Below are positions 36,903 to 44,322 of a stretch of DNA of 64,000 nt, piece after piece; position 1 is the stretch's first letter; every line of letters begins with the position of its first letter. This stretch comes from Methanoregula formicica SMSP (lineage in GTDB: Archaea; Halobacteriota; Methanomicrobia; Methanomicrobiales; Methanospirillaceae): positions 62,001 through 126,000 of the forward strand of contig NC_019943.1 in NCBI RefSeq assembly GCF_000327485.1, given 5' to 3'. The notes below the pieces were generated by a model that ran no database searches, was not told the DNA's origin, and worked only from the letters and a program-made list of their open reading frames with translations. The position numbers and the translations under genes were made by a program.

Positions 36903-37027
36903 GCGATTTCTACCTCCATTTTTCGGAAGCATGATCCAAAATCTTCATTAGGACAGACGATAATTGGTTCATGCCTACGGGCAGGGTCGGGTTCGTCAAG
37001 TGTGCAAACTTATGTGAACCCGTCCTT
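36903..37027 (-). promoter_or_regulatory. Conserved promoter/leader, copy 1
   Basis: The upstream region matches the region at 40681-40813. The strongest block (36969-37026, minus strand) includes ACATAAGT, TGCACACTTGACGAACCC and CCTGCCCGTAGGCATGA, the last able to fold as TGCC-CGTA-GGCA. Shorter shared blocks (TTTGGATC.TGC and AAAAATGGAGGTA) run to the ribosome site. It probably holds the promoter and an mRNA leader. Confidence 0.6.
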
Positions 37028-37139
37028 TCCACTTTTCAGATCCACATTTACACTATAAATGCCATTTGATTCAAAATTTAAAATATAATTCGTTGCTCCT
37101 CCGGTATCAACAACGCGGAATAATCGCCTCGGTATAGTA

Positions 37140-38063
37140 TCAGATTTCCCGGTCACTGATCACCACACGGAGGCCCGTGTCAGGATATGTGACAATGATT
37201 TGGAGATGGATGGGTACGGTTTCATTTCCTGACACATCTCTCCCCTGAAGTGTTACGGATGCTTTTTTCTGGAACTGGAGTCCATCTGAAGGTGTAATTT
37301 TCACGTTAAAACCAGATCCCTGAATTATCGACTGGTTACTGACATCCTTTTCATCCAAATATATTTTCACGGTGGGGGCCGAATCATGTTTTATCCTTGC
37401 ATCCGGAATCATAACAATACGAATGGAATCAGGGCTGGTACGGGTTACATCCACACTATCGGAAATAATTGGGGCGCAACACGAGAGCTCTTTTGCAATG
37501 ACTCCCGTACTCATACCAAAGTATAACAGACTTGGCGGGATGATCAGGACTGCGAGGAATAATAACCGGTAATTGCAGAGCCTTTTCACAACGGTTGATG
37601 GGCTTCGGTTTTTTTTCTCATTTGGTGGGGCCAGGTACTTGGGTTGATGAAACCATGCACCTGCCAACTGCAGGGCAACCGATCCGAAGAGGATCCCCGC
37701 GAACAGGACGAAAGGCAGATCGGAAAGATCCCCTGCGTCCAACATGATCGTCTGGAACGCGATGATCGCCATGAACACAAGTGCTGTACCAATCCCGGAT
37801 ACCAATCCGATAATGCTCTCCCGTGTATTCTTTCCGGTACTGAACAGGTCCCCCGCAATATACCCAAGGATGGCAAAAAGCAGTGTAAAGAGTACGATTG
37901 CCTGGGCATCATGATACGGAAAAAACTCTATCGCATTCGGAAAAAACCGGTCCCATATTTCTTGCAGAAGATAGTACGCTGCGGCTGAACAGACACCGCC
38001 GAGGCTGCCCCACAGGAGGATTGCCGGTAATGACAGATCTTTTAACGAGGGTTTCATTTTCAT
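37140..38063 (-). CDS. Membrane protein with extracytoplasmic Ig-like domain (paralogue A)
   Basis: The 307-residue protein has four hydrophobic helices in its first 150 residues, a fifth near 165-185, and a C-terminal beta-rich domain. The C-terminal part aligns with that of the next upstream protein: both have DVSNQ, GGL/DGL and a closing VISxxx pattern with GKGV/GRDV in between. A CC pair follows the last helix. No enzyme motif is seen. It is the last gene of the clan-CD/PepSY unit and may be a sensor or anchor for the secreted proteins. Confidence 0.7.
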   Translation of the reverse strand: MKMKPSLKDLSLPAILLWGSLGGVCSAAAYYLLQEIWDRFFPNAIEFFPYHDAQAIVLFTLLFAILGYIAGDLFSTGKNTRESIIGLVSGIGTALVFMAIIAFQTIMLDAGDLSDLPFVLFAGILFGSVALQLAGAWFHQPKYLAPPNEKKNRSPSTVVKRLCNYRLLFLAVLIIPPSLLYFGMSTGVIAKELSCCAPIISDSVDVTRTSPDSIRIVMIPDARIKHDSAPTVKIYLDEKDVSNQSIIQGSGFNVKITPSDGLQFQKKASVTLQGRDVSGNETVPIHLQIIVTYPDTGLRVVISDREI

Positions 38064-38208
38064 CAGTGGTTAATATACTGCTCCGTCACCGCCGATGCGC
38101 TTCTGTTTATTGGTTTTACCGATATGGCATTGCGGATCCAACTTTAATATTGCCGGTGTTTGTACTGACATAGTTTATGTCATCCGGATCCATCGTAACC
38201 TGAGTTTA

Positions 38209-39147
38209 TTATATACTATCGTCATAAAGGATAACCGGTTGTTCCGATCCATTGTAACTGATTACCTTCAGACGTATCGGAGTACTATTACAATTGGCAA
38301 CACCCTTCCCTGAGATAATTACAACGGAATCCTCATCATAGGTCAATCCTCCAGCGGGGTTAACAGTTACAGGAAAACCGTTTTTCTCAGATACGGTCTG
38401 GTTGCTGACATCTATATCATGAATAAGGATCCGCGGAGGATTGTATCGACCGATCCATGATACTGCAGGCATTTTTGCTGAGTACAGTATCCTGATTGTC
38501 AGATTGTCAAGACGTTCAACTCTGATTTCCTGATGGAGCCGGCATTCTAGGCAGTCATTGGCAATAAGGCCGGAAGTTGTTCCGATTAAAGCCAGCATCG
38601 GAGGGATCGAAGCTGATAACAGGATAAGGATGAACAAGGCGGTTAACGTAAACGCACATTGCGCCCCTCTCTTTTTAGCAACTCTGCTTGCTTCCCCAAA
38701 TGATAATCTATGATAATATCCCACGGCGCCGGTCATCGTTCCGAGAGACGCAAGAATAATCGACAGTATTATCAGACATAAGACGGGGAAATACACGGAA
38801 CCCTCAGGAAGATTTCTGGTTAATGCTATGCAGAATGCGATGCCGGTACCTGTTATACATCCCGACAGGAGACCGATAACCAGGGCATCTTTTTGATTAT
38901 TGATGGATAACCGGCATTGAGAGACTGCCCATGCACCAGTAAAAAACAGAATGAGCAAACCGGTCAAGAGCATCTGCGTTATCTGGATAATTATCAGATA
39001 AAAATTGTAATCAACAAATGGTCTCCAAATCCACTGGTTCAAGAAAAAAAATAAAACCAGTGCAAAGACTCCGGTCAACCCTGTAATAGATAAAAATATA
39101 AGGATCTTCCTTCTTGGATTTTTTTTTCCAATTTCTAGGGATGACAT
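38209..39147 (-). CDS. Membrane protein with extracytoplasmic Ig-like domain (paralogue B)
   Basis: The 312-residue protein repeats the plan of its neighbour at 37140-38063: four N-terminal helices, a basic loop (RVAKKRGAQ), one more helix, then CLEC and a beta-rich C-terminal domain with DIDVSNQTV and SGKGV. The two proteins are diverged paralogues from a tandem duplication. It starts 11 bases after the PepSY gene, so it belongs to the same unit. I recognise no further domain. Confidence 0.7.
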   Translation of the reverse strand: MSSLEIGKKNPRRKILIFLSITGLTGVFALVLFFFLNQWIWRPFVDYNFYLIIIQITQMLLTGLLILFFTGAWAVSQCRLSINNQKDALVIGLLSGCITGTGIAFCIALTRNLPEGSVYFPVLCLIILSIILASLGTMTGAVGYYHRLSFGEASRVAKKRGAQCAFTLTALFILILLSASIPPMLALIGTTSGLIANDCLECRLHQEIRVERLDNLTIRILYSAKMPAVSWIGRYNPPRILIHDIDVSNQTVSEKNGFPVTVNPAGGLTYDEDSVVIISGKGVANCNSTPIRLKVISYNGSEQPVILYDDSI

Positions 39148-39158
39148 GCTATCAAAAA

Positions 39159-39992
39159 TTAATTGAATGGATTAAAGAGAATTATTTTTCCGTTCTGGGC
39201 ATCAACAACAACCTGCCCTCCCTGGACAAGGCCATCAACAGGTGCTGCATTAACTTTTACGATCCATACTAGTTGCTGAACATCCGGTTCAGGACTAGCA
39301 AGTGAAAGATAGGCATCAGTCCTAGAATCTTTGAGATTCCCAAACTGTTCAAGAGCGGCCCTGACAGCATCAGATTGTCTGACATTGGGCTCAAGGTTGA
39401 TCTTGGTTTCCCGCTCTTTAGCCAGATATGAGATAATCTTACCATTATCCGAATCTACAGTGATGTATATCTTGTTCAATGTGGAAACCCCATTGATTTT
39501 TTCTGACCACACAAACGCATATTCCTGTCCTCCGGCACCATGATCAATAAGCGTAGATTCCGTCAACTCCATATTTCGTGTAATGAATGTTTTGTATTTT
39601 TCTTTCGCAAAGATTTCGGCATTGTTTTTTGCCTGCTGCTTATCAATATGGACACGATGTGAACTGGAGCGAGCATCCGAGAAATATGCGAATTCTATAT
39701 CCCCGTTTTCCTTATTTACGTAATACCGGTTCTTTCCTTCCGAAAAGTCATATACTTCTCCGTATGGAAATTTGATAGACCCATGGTATTTGAAATCCAA
39801 GGAATTCAGATTCTTTGAATTGCCGTCGAAGTCCACAATTCTGTTTTTCGCCTCATCAATTCCGATGCCGGTTGAAGATGGCGATAAATCCTGTCCTCCT
39901 TCTTTTGTTAATGCTGCCGCGGGAAAGGAAGCGATCACCAGCGATGCAATAATCACCGATATTATTGAAATTTTCGTAAACTGTTTCATCAT
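39159..39992 (-). CDS. Secreted PepSY-domain-like protein
   Basis: The 277-residue protein has a signal peptide (residues 1-27, ending AAA) and two or three PepSY/protease-propeptide-like repeats, seen as KIYITVDSDNGKIISYL near residue 190 and VVVDAQNGKIILFNPFN at the C-terminus. Such domains inhibit or chaperone secreted proteases. GGAGGG precedes the ATG. It lies 13 bases after the clan-CD-like gene. A propeptide-like inhibitor of that putative protease is the simplest reading. Confidence 0.78.
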   Translation of the reverse strand: MMKQFTKISIISVIIASLVIASFPAAALTKEGGQDLSPSSTGIGIDEAKNRIVDFDGNSKNLNSLDFKYHGSIKFPYGEVYDFSEGKNRYYVNKENGDIEFAYFSDARSSSHRVHIDKQQAKNNAEIFAKEKYKTFITRNMELTESTLIDHGAGGQEYAFVWSEKINGVSTLNKIYITVDSDNGKIISYLAKERETKINLEPNVRQSDAVRAALEQFGNLKDSRTDAYLSLASPEPDVQQLVWIVKVNAAPVDGLVQGGQVVVDAQNGKIILFNPFN

Positions 39993-40005
39993 TTTCCCTC
40001 CTTGA

Positions 40006-40680
40006 TTATGATCCTGCTCTTGCCGGTTTTATCGTGTTTGACACTCCCGGTCCCTGCCAGGTTACTGTGTCTATCCCTCCACTACCTAGGTACCAGTATG
40101 TATTCAGGGTATCCACTTTTGCATAATATGCCGCATCCTGTATGGTGGAATATTGGTTAAGACGATACCAGAAACGCTGGGTCCAGTAATCGGCTTGAAA
40201 CTTTGTAATTTCTCCGGTAAACCCTACGGCAGCATCTCCGCCGCGGTTTACAGTCGTTGAGAGAAGGTTGGAACCACCGGACCCGGAATTACAATTAACA
40301 AATACTGCAAGTGCAAGATCATTGATCTGACCGCTGGTTAATTTTGATATGCTTTTTTGGTCAGATGGATTGTTGGCATAAATCCAGGAATTGTCATAAA
40401 AAACAATTCCTCCGCTGTTACCATGACCGTTAAAGGAAAATACCTGATCACTTGGCAGGTTACTCCATGCAGAAGATGCAGGAACATTGGAATCATAATA
40501 AGCACCGTAACCCATGTTGCTTTGCTGAACTGCGGCATTATATGCATCATTACTGAAGTCATTTGCATAACCATAGTTCGGACCCCAGTCATCAGCCCTA
40601 TACGCACTCGCTATCGGTACCACCGCCATCGCTGCGAGCAATAATGCAGACAGGATAACGCATAATCTGTTTTTTCTCAT
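40006..40680 (-). CDS. Secreted caspase/gingipain-like (clan CD) candidate protease
   Basis: The 224-residue protein has a signal peptide (residues 1-26, ending ASA). It contains a hydrophobic strand ending VFSFNGHGNSGG and a later strand ending ALAVFVNCNSGSGG. This is the His-Gly and Cys dyad arrangement of clan CD peptidases (caspase, gingipain, CHAT). It is followed by GGDAAVGFTGEI, also typical after the catalytic Cys in such folds. Assignment is from motif pattern only. The ATG at 40680 is placed after GGAGGT. First gene of a unit with PepSY and two membrane proteins. Confidence 0.7.
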   Translation of the reverse strand: MRKNRLCVILSALLLAAMAVVPIASAYRADDWGPNYGYANDFSNDAYNAAVQQSNMGYGAYYDSNVPASSAWSNLPSDQVFSFNGHGNSGGIVFYDNSWIYANNPSDQKSISKLTSGQINDLALAVFVNCNSGSGGSNLLSTTVNRGGDAAVGFTGEITKFQADYWTQRFWYRLNQYSTIQDAAYYAKVDTLNTYWYLGSGGIDTVTWQGPGVSNTIKPARAGS

Positions 40681-40813
40681 GTAATTCAATACCTCCATTT
40701 TTCTCTACTAACAGAGGCACGATCCAAACATTCTATGAAGAGAAGTCTTTCATCTCATGCCTACGGGCAGGATTGGGTTCGTCAAGTGTGCATACTTATG
40801 TAAACCCCGTCCT
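40681..40813 (-). promoter_or_regulatory. Conserved promoter/leader, copy 2
   Basis: This leader is homologous to the one before the transglutaminase-like gene: the block at 40755-40813 differs from 36969-37026 at only a few positions, and the GGAGGT region is also shared. The spacing from block to start codon is similar (75 versus 67 bases). Common transcriptional or leader-mediated control is likely. Confidence 0.6.
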
Positions 40814-41121
40814 CCACTGATTGGGACGCCCTCCGGCTGTCCGCAATGAGCAGTTTGCCCCGGGATTATAAACGATTTGTCGGTCAAAACTTTACATGTC
40901 CCTGGAATACCAATCACACGAACTATTTCGTAAAAGGTATTTTTATTCACCAATAAACGAGATACGTTCGAACCTGAAAAAACCCGTTTTTTAAAAACGA
41001 GAGGAACCAACAACCCGGAGAGAGAATAAGGTTGTGATACCATGTTCTCTCCGGATCGACGGGTATCGTTTTAGATAACCGCATCACAAATACCCAATCC
41101 TTCTATAAACGTTCTCTCATC

Positions 41122-41156
41122 CAAAACTTTACACTTCAGCAACGTGTAAAGTTTTG
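41122..41156. promoter_or_regulatory. Operator-like inverted repeat upstream of the secreted small protein gene
   Basis: CAAAACTTTACAC (41122-41134) and GTGTAAAGTTTTG (41144-41156) form a perfect 13-base inverted repeat with a nine-base spacer. A third half site, CAAAACTTTACATG, is at 40885-40898. The repeat ends 48 bases before the ATG at 41205 and overlaps the expected promoter. The rest of 40814-41204 holds no gene. Confidence 0.6.
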
Positions 41157-41204
41157 ACCGACAAAAGGTATTAATCTGTAATTGGAACGCTTTCCCGTGA
41201 TACC

Positions 41205-41654
41205 ATGAAGGTTCACTGGTTAGCACTGTTGTTAGTTATCGGTGCGGCACTGACCGTACCGGTTGTATCGGCAAAGATTGTTGAAGAAAAAGACGGGTAT
41301 GTCGTGACACCTGGCGACAATACCCTCAGGCTGCCGGAAATATCCCGAATGAGTTCGGCCTCGATTTCCCAGGGACAGACTCAATGGTATTCAACATATG
41401 TACCGTCGGGAAAAACCTCGTTCTTTGCCGATCTGTACTGGGGCACCCCTTCAAATTCCCTCTCGCTCACGATCGCTGCCCCAGATACCACACTCGGTCC
41501 CTACTATGATTCCGCGGACGGGCGGATCGATGGCCGGGTTAACCTGAGGATTTCCAAATCCGGCGGTCTTGCATCCGGCACCTGGTGGTCGAAGGTTTAT
41601 GGATACCGGGTGAGTGGCGTGCAAAGCTACACTTATTCTGCATCCGCGAGTTAG
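41205..41654 (+). CDS. Small secreted beta-sandwich (PPC-like) protein
   Basis: The 149-residue protein has a signal peptide (residues 1-23, ending VSA). The mature part has the features of a pre-peptidase C-terminal or related jelly-roll domain: SQGQTQWYSTYVPSGKTSFF near the start and many Ser, Thr, Tyr and Trp. No catalytic motif is seen. It is likely a secreted surface protein controlled by the inverted repeat just upstream. A membrane winged-helix regulator gene follows after 39 bases. Confidence 0.72.
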   Translation: MKVHWLALLLVIGAALTVPVVSAKIVEEKDGYVVTPGDNTLRLPEISRMSSASISQGQTQWYSTYVPSGKTSFFADLYWGTPSNSLSLTIAAPDTTLGPYYDSADGRIDGRVNLRISKSGGLASGTWWSKVYGYRVSGVQSYTYSASAS

Positions 41655-41693
41655 ACCATAACCCTTTTTTTATCGTACCCTGAATATTCATGG

Positions 41694-42500
41694 ATGAAGA
41701 AAATGATCAGGTACGGAATCATCCTGATTCTTGTTCTTTGTTCATTTTCGTTAGTACCATCCGGTTCCTGCGGGTTTCATAATGGATACACGGTCGAACC
41801 GGTAACACCAGATATGGATACGGGTACGCCGCTGGAAACCGTGCCGGTCGATTTCTGGGACCTTCCCCCGGGAATGATGTTGCTCGCACTGGCTCTTTCT
41901 GTATCCTCCTTTATCGGATTCCCCGTTGAACTCTTCTTATTCATCAAACTATACGCATATCTGGGATACCGGCATGTTACCAGAACAATCGTATTTGAAA
42001 ATGACACACGGAGTCTTGCCTATCATTGTATACAAGATAATCCGGGTATCTACTTCAATTCCTTAGTGCGAAAGACCGACATCAAACCCGGGACACTGCG
42101 GTACCATCTCATCATTCTCATGACAACAGGAAAGATCTCCGCTATGAATATGAACGGCCATACACGGTATTTCGAAAATTCCAGGAAATTTTCAGAGGTA
42201 GAGAAAACGGTGTTTAAGCATATCCGGAATGAGACTGATAACCGTATTCTCATATTACTGCTTGATAATCCCGATACGAACAGGAAGAATCTGGAAGTGA
42301 TGATGGGAATATCAGGACCATTGGTTACATGGTACATGAGAAGACTTAGTGATGATGGAATTGTCTCCATACAAAAAAACAGGAAAAATGTCCGGTATGA
42401 GATCTATCCTGAAGTGCGGCAATATCTTGAAAAATATCTTGTCCCAAACAGGGGGGTGATGCCGGTGTTATCCCTGGAACCTTCTCCCGAATCTTCATAA
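41694..42500 (+). CDS. Membrane-anchored tandem winged-helix regulator
   Basis: The 268-residue protein has a signal/anchor segment (residues 5-25), a short outer loop, a second transmembrane helix (about 62-90), then two winged-helix domains in the cytoplasm. The first (NPGIYFNSLVRKTDIKPGTLRYHL) and second (NPDTNRKNLEVMMGISGPLVTWYM) have clear recognition-helix patterns. Proteins of this plan are common in methanogens and may regulate surface genes. It may bind the 13-base inverted repeat upstream of the gene before it; this is inferred from position. Confidence 0.82.
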   Translation: MKKMIRYGIILILVLCSFSLVPSGSCGFHNGYTVEPVTPDMDTGTPLETVPVDFWDLPPGMMLLALALSVSSFIGFPVELFLFIKLYAYLGYRHVTRTIVFENDTRSLAYHCIQDNPGIYFNSLVRKTDIKPGTLRYHLIILMTTGKISAMNMNGHTRYFENSRKFSEVEKTVFKHIRNETDNRILILLLDNPDTNRKNLEVMMGISGPLVTWYMRRLSDDGIVSIQKNRKNVRYEIYPEVRQYLEKYLVPNRGVMPVLSLEPSPESS

Positions 42501-42616
42501 TGCAGAATTCCAAGAGTTTATTTCAAGCCTGAAAAAACCGGCCCTTTATCCTGAATGGAGAAAAAAAGGTGGGCGATGGTATACGACCTTCGGTTTTCAC
42601 CCACACATCCCCGTAA

Positions 42617-42722
42617 TCAACCCGACATCTGCTGAGCTGTCACCGGGTCCAGCACCTGTGCTAGGATCTGCCCGGCCATCGACATGAAGAAGGTCCAGAA
42701 GACTTTCTTCACCTGCTCTTCT
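42617..42722 (-). pseudogene. Possible remnant of an unknown coding region
   Basis: A short open stretch with no start codon encodes about 35 residues ending AQVLDPVTAQQMSG before a TGA at 42617-42619. It begins in the end of the aminotransferase fragment, in a different frame. Composition looks protein-like, but I recognise no family. It may be the tail of a gene cut when the neighbouring fragment was formed. Confidence 0.25.
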
Positions 42723-42918
42723 ACCCCACCCTCTTGATCCTCGCCATCGCCTCGCGGAGCTTCTCCATCGAAGCCGCGTACGACAGCCGGATCCATCCCG
42801 GCGCATAGAACGCACTGCCCGGTGTAGCAGCCACGTGCCCCTTGTCAAGCCAGCGTGATGCCACTTCCATTTCAGCTCCGGCAACCTTCACGAACGAATA
42901 GAGCGCACCCTCAGCCAT
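42721..42918 (-). pseudogene. 3'-end fragment of an aspC-type aminotransferase gene (copy 2)
   Basis: The last 63 codons match the end of the intact gene at 44323-45456 with about six amino-acid differences, and the match runs through the stop and some nine bases past it. Homology starts at the codons for EGA(L/F)Y. A start codon (ATG GCT GAG) happens to precede, so an intact 65-codon frame remains. It lacks the PLP lysine and cannot be an aminotransferase. It lies 119 bases from the start of the fic gene, with the intact aminotransferase gene on the other side of fic. Confidence 0.88.
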
Positions 42919-43037
42919 CTTGGAAATACATACTCTTGGTAAAATCGTGGCGAGGTGATCCCATCCTCATTCACCAGCAATTTGATGATTCAGAAGACGT
43001 CAGTATATTATAATGAACCTGCTGAAGGGAGCGGAAT

Positions 43038-44123
43038 ATGGCCTTTAATCGTCTCCGTCCCAATAACGAGCTCCCGCCACTTCCTCCGGCAATAGATCTC
43101 GAAACAAAACCAATCCTGAAAAAATGTATATCGGCACACCGGGCTCTGGCCACTCTGAAAGGTGCCGGCGATCTTATTCCCAACCAGGCCATCCTCATCA
43201 ACGCTATCCCGCTTCAGGAAGCAAAAGCAAGTTCGGAGATCGAGAATATTGTCACAACAGGAGACGATCTGTACCGGGCATCCATTATCCCAAGTGCAGC
43301 AACCGATCCCCAGACAAAGGAAGTCCTGCGTTACCGGAGTGCATTACGTCGAGGATACGATCTTTTGGGTAAATACCACATCTCCAACGTTGTTCTTAAA
43401 GAGATCTGCGAGGTTCTGCTGGATCGCGAGGTCCAGATCCGCTGGTTCGGGGATACCAAGATCAAGAACCGGGCGACCGATGAGACGATATATACTGCAC
43501 CTGAAGGCGGGGATATCCTCCGTGATAAACTGGACCGTCTGGAGCAATACATCCGCGAAGGAAACTCAATTGATCCGTTAATCCGCCTCGCCCTCATTCA
43601 CTACCAGTTCGAGGCGATCCATCCGTTCGAAGACGGGAACGGGCGTACCGGGCGTATTCTGAATATCCTGTTTCTTATCGAGCGGGGACTCCTCGATATC
43701 CCCGTGTTATACCTAAGCCGCGGGATCATAGCCCGGAAAAACGATTACTACCGGTTGCTCCGTCAGGTAACGGAAGAAGGTGCCTGGGAAGAATGGATAC
43801 TCTTCATGCTCTCGGTCATTGAGGAAACATCTGTCTGGACATATGAGCGAATTCTTGCGATACGACATCTTCTTGATGAGACAACAGAGAAGTGCAAGCG
43901 TGAACTGCCATCAACGGTTTATTCAAAGGACCTGGTAGAGCTTGTTTTCGTCCAGCCATACTGCAAGACCCAGTTTGTTGTCGATGCCGGTATCGCCAAG
44001 CGCCAGACTGCGGCGAGTTACCTTCAGGAAATGGAAAAGATCGGCGTACTCGAATCCAGAAAAATTGGCCGGGAGCGGATTTACATTCATCCCGCTCTCC
44101 TCCATCTCCTGAGAGAGCCATAG
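43038..44123 (+). CDS. Fic-family protein (class II, N-terminal inhibitory helix) with winged-helix tail
   Basis: The 361-residue protein has the complete Fic motif HPFEDGNGRTGR (His195), which transfers AMP or another nucleotide part to target hydroxyls. The inhibitory motif SSEIEN at residues 65-70 places its own inhibitory helix before the Fic core (class II), so it should be self-restrained. The C-terminal 80 residues (TQFVVDAGIAKRQTAASYLQEMEKIGVLE) look like a winged helix. It is convergent with the aminotransferase gene and followed by strong hairpins. Target unknown. Confidence 0.92.
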   Translation: MAFNRLRPNNELPPLPPAIDLETKPILKKCISAHRALATLKGAGDLIPNQAILINAIPLQEAKASSEIENIVTTGDDLYRASIIPSAATDPQTKEVLRYRSALRRGYDLLGKYHISNVVLKEICEVLLDREVQIRWFGDTKIKNRATDETIYTAPEGGDILRDKLDRLEQYIREGNSIDPLIRLALIHYQFEAIHPFEDGNGRTGRILNILFLIERGLLDIPVLYLSRGIIARKNDYYRLLRQVTEEGAWEEWILFMLSVIEETSVWTYERILAIRHLLDETTEKCKRELPSTVYSKDLVELVFVQPYCKTQFVVDAGIAKRQTAASYLQEMEKIGVLESRKIGRERIYIHPALLHLLREP

Positions 44124-44124
44124 T

Positions 44125-44271
44125 GACATGTCGATTTTTTCTGATTTTTTCGACACGTTTTTGGAACGTGTCTATTGAATCGACATGTCTGATCTCAGCA
44201 AAACACCGGCGGCTGCTTCTCAAAAATAGCGTCTCTCAGGAAACCAACTCAGATCGGCCGGTTTCCTGAGA
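44125..44271. terminator. Nested hairpins between convergent fic and aminotransferase genes
   Basis: GACATGTCGATT (44125-44136) pairs with AATCGACATGTC (44178-44189) around an inner hairpin GACACGTT/AACGTGTC (44152-44172). T-runs lie in between. A separate hairpin TCTCAGGAAACC/GGTTTCCTGAGA is at 44234-44271. They may end transcripts from both sides or be boundary elements of the insertion. Confidence 0.5.
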
Positions 44272-44322
44272 AGCACTCAGGACGAATTATTGCTTAAAAT
44301 CGTGGAATTAACCCGGGCTCTT

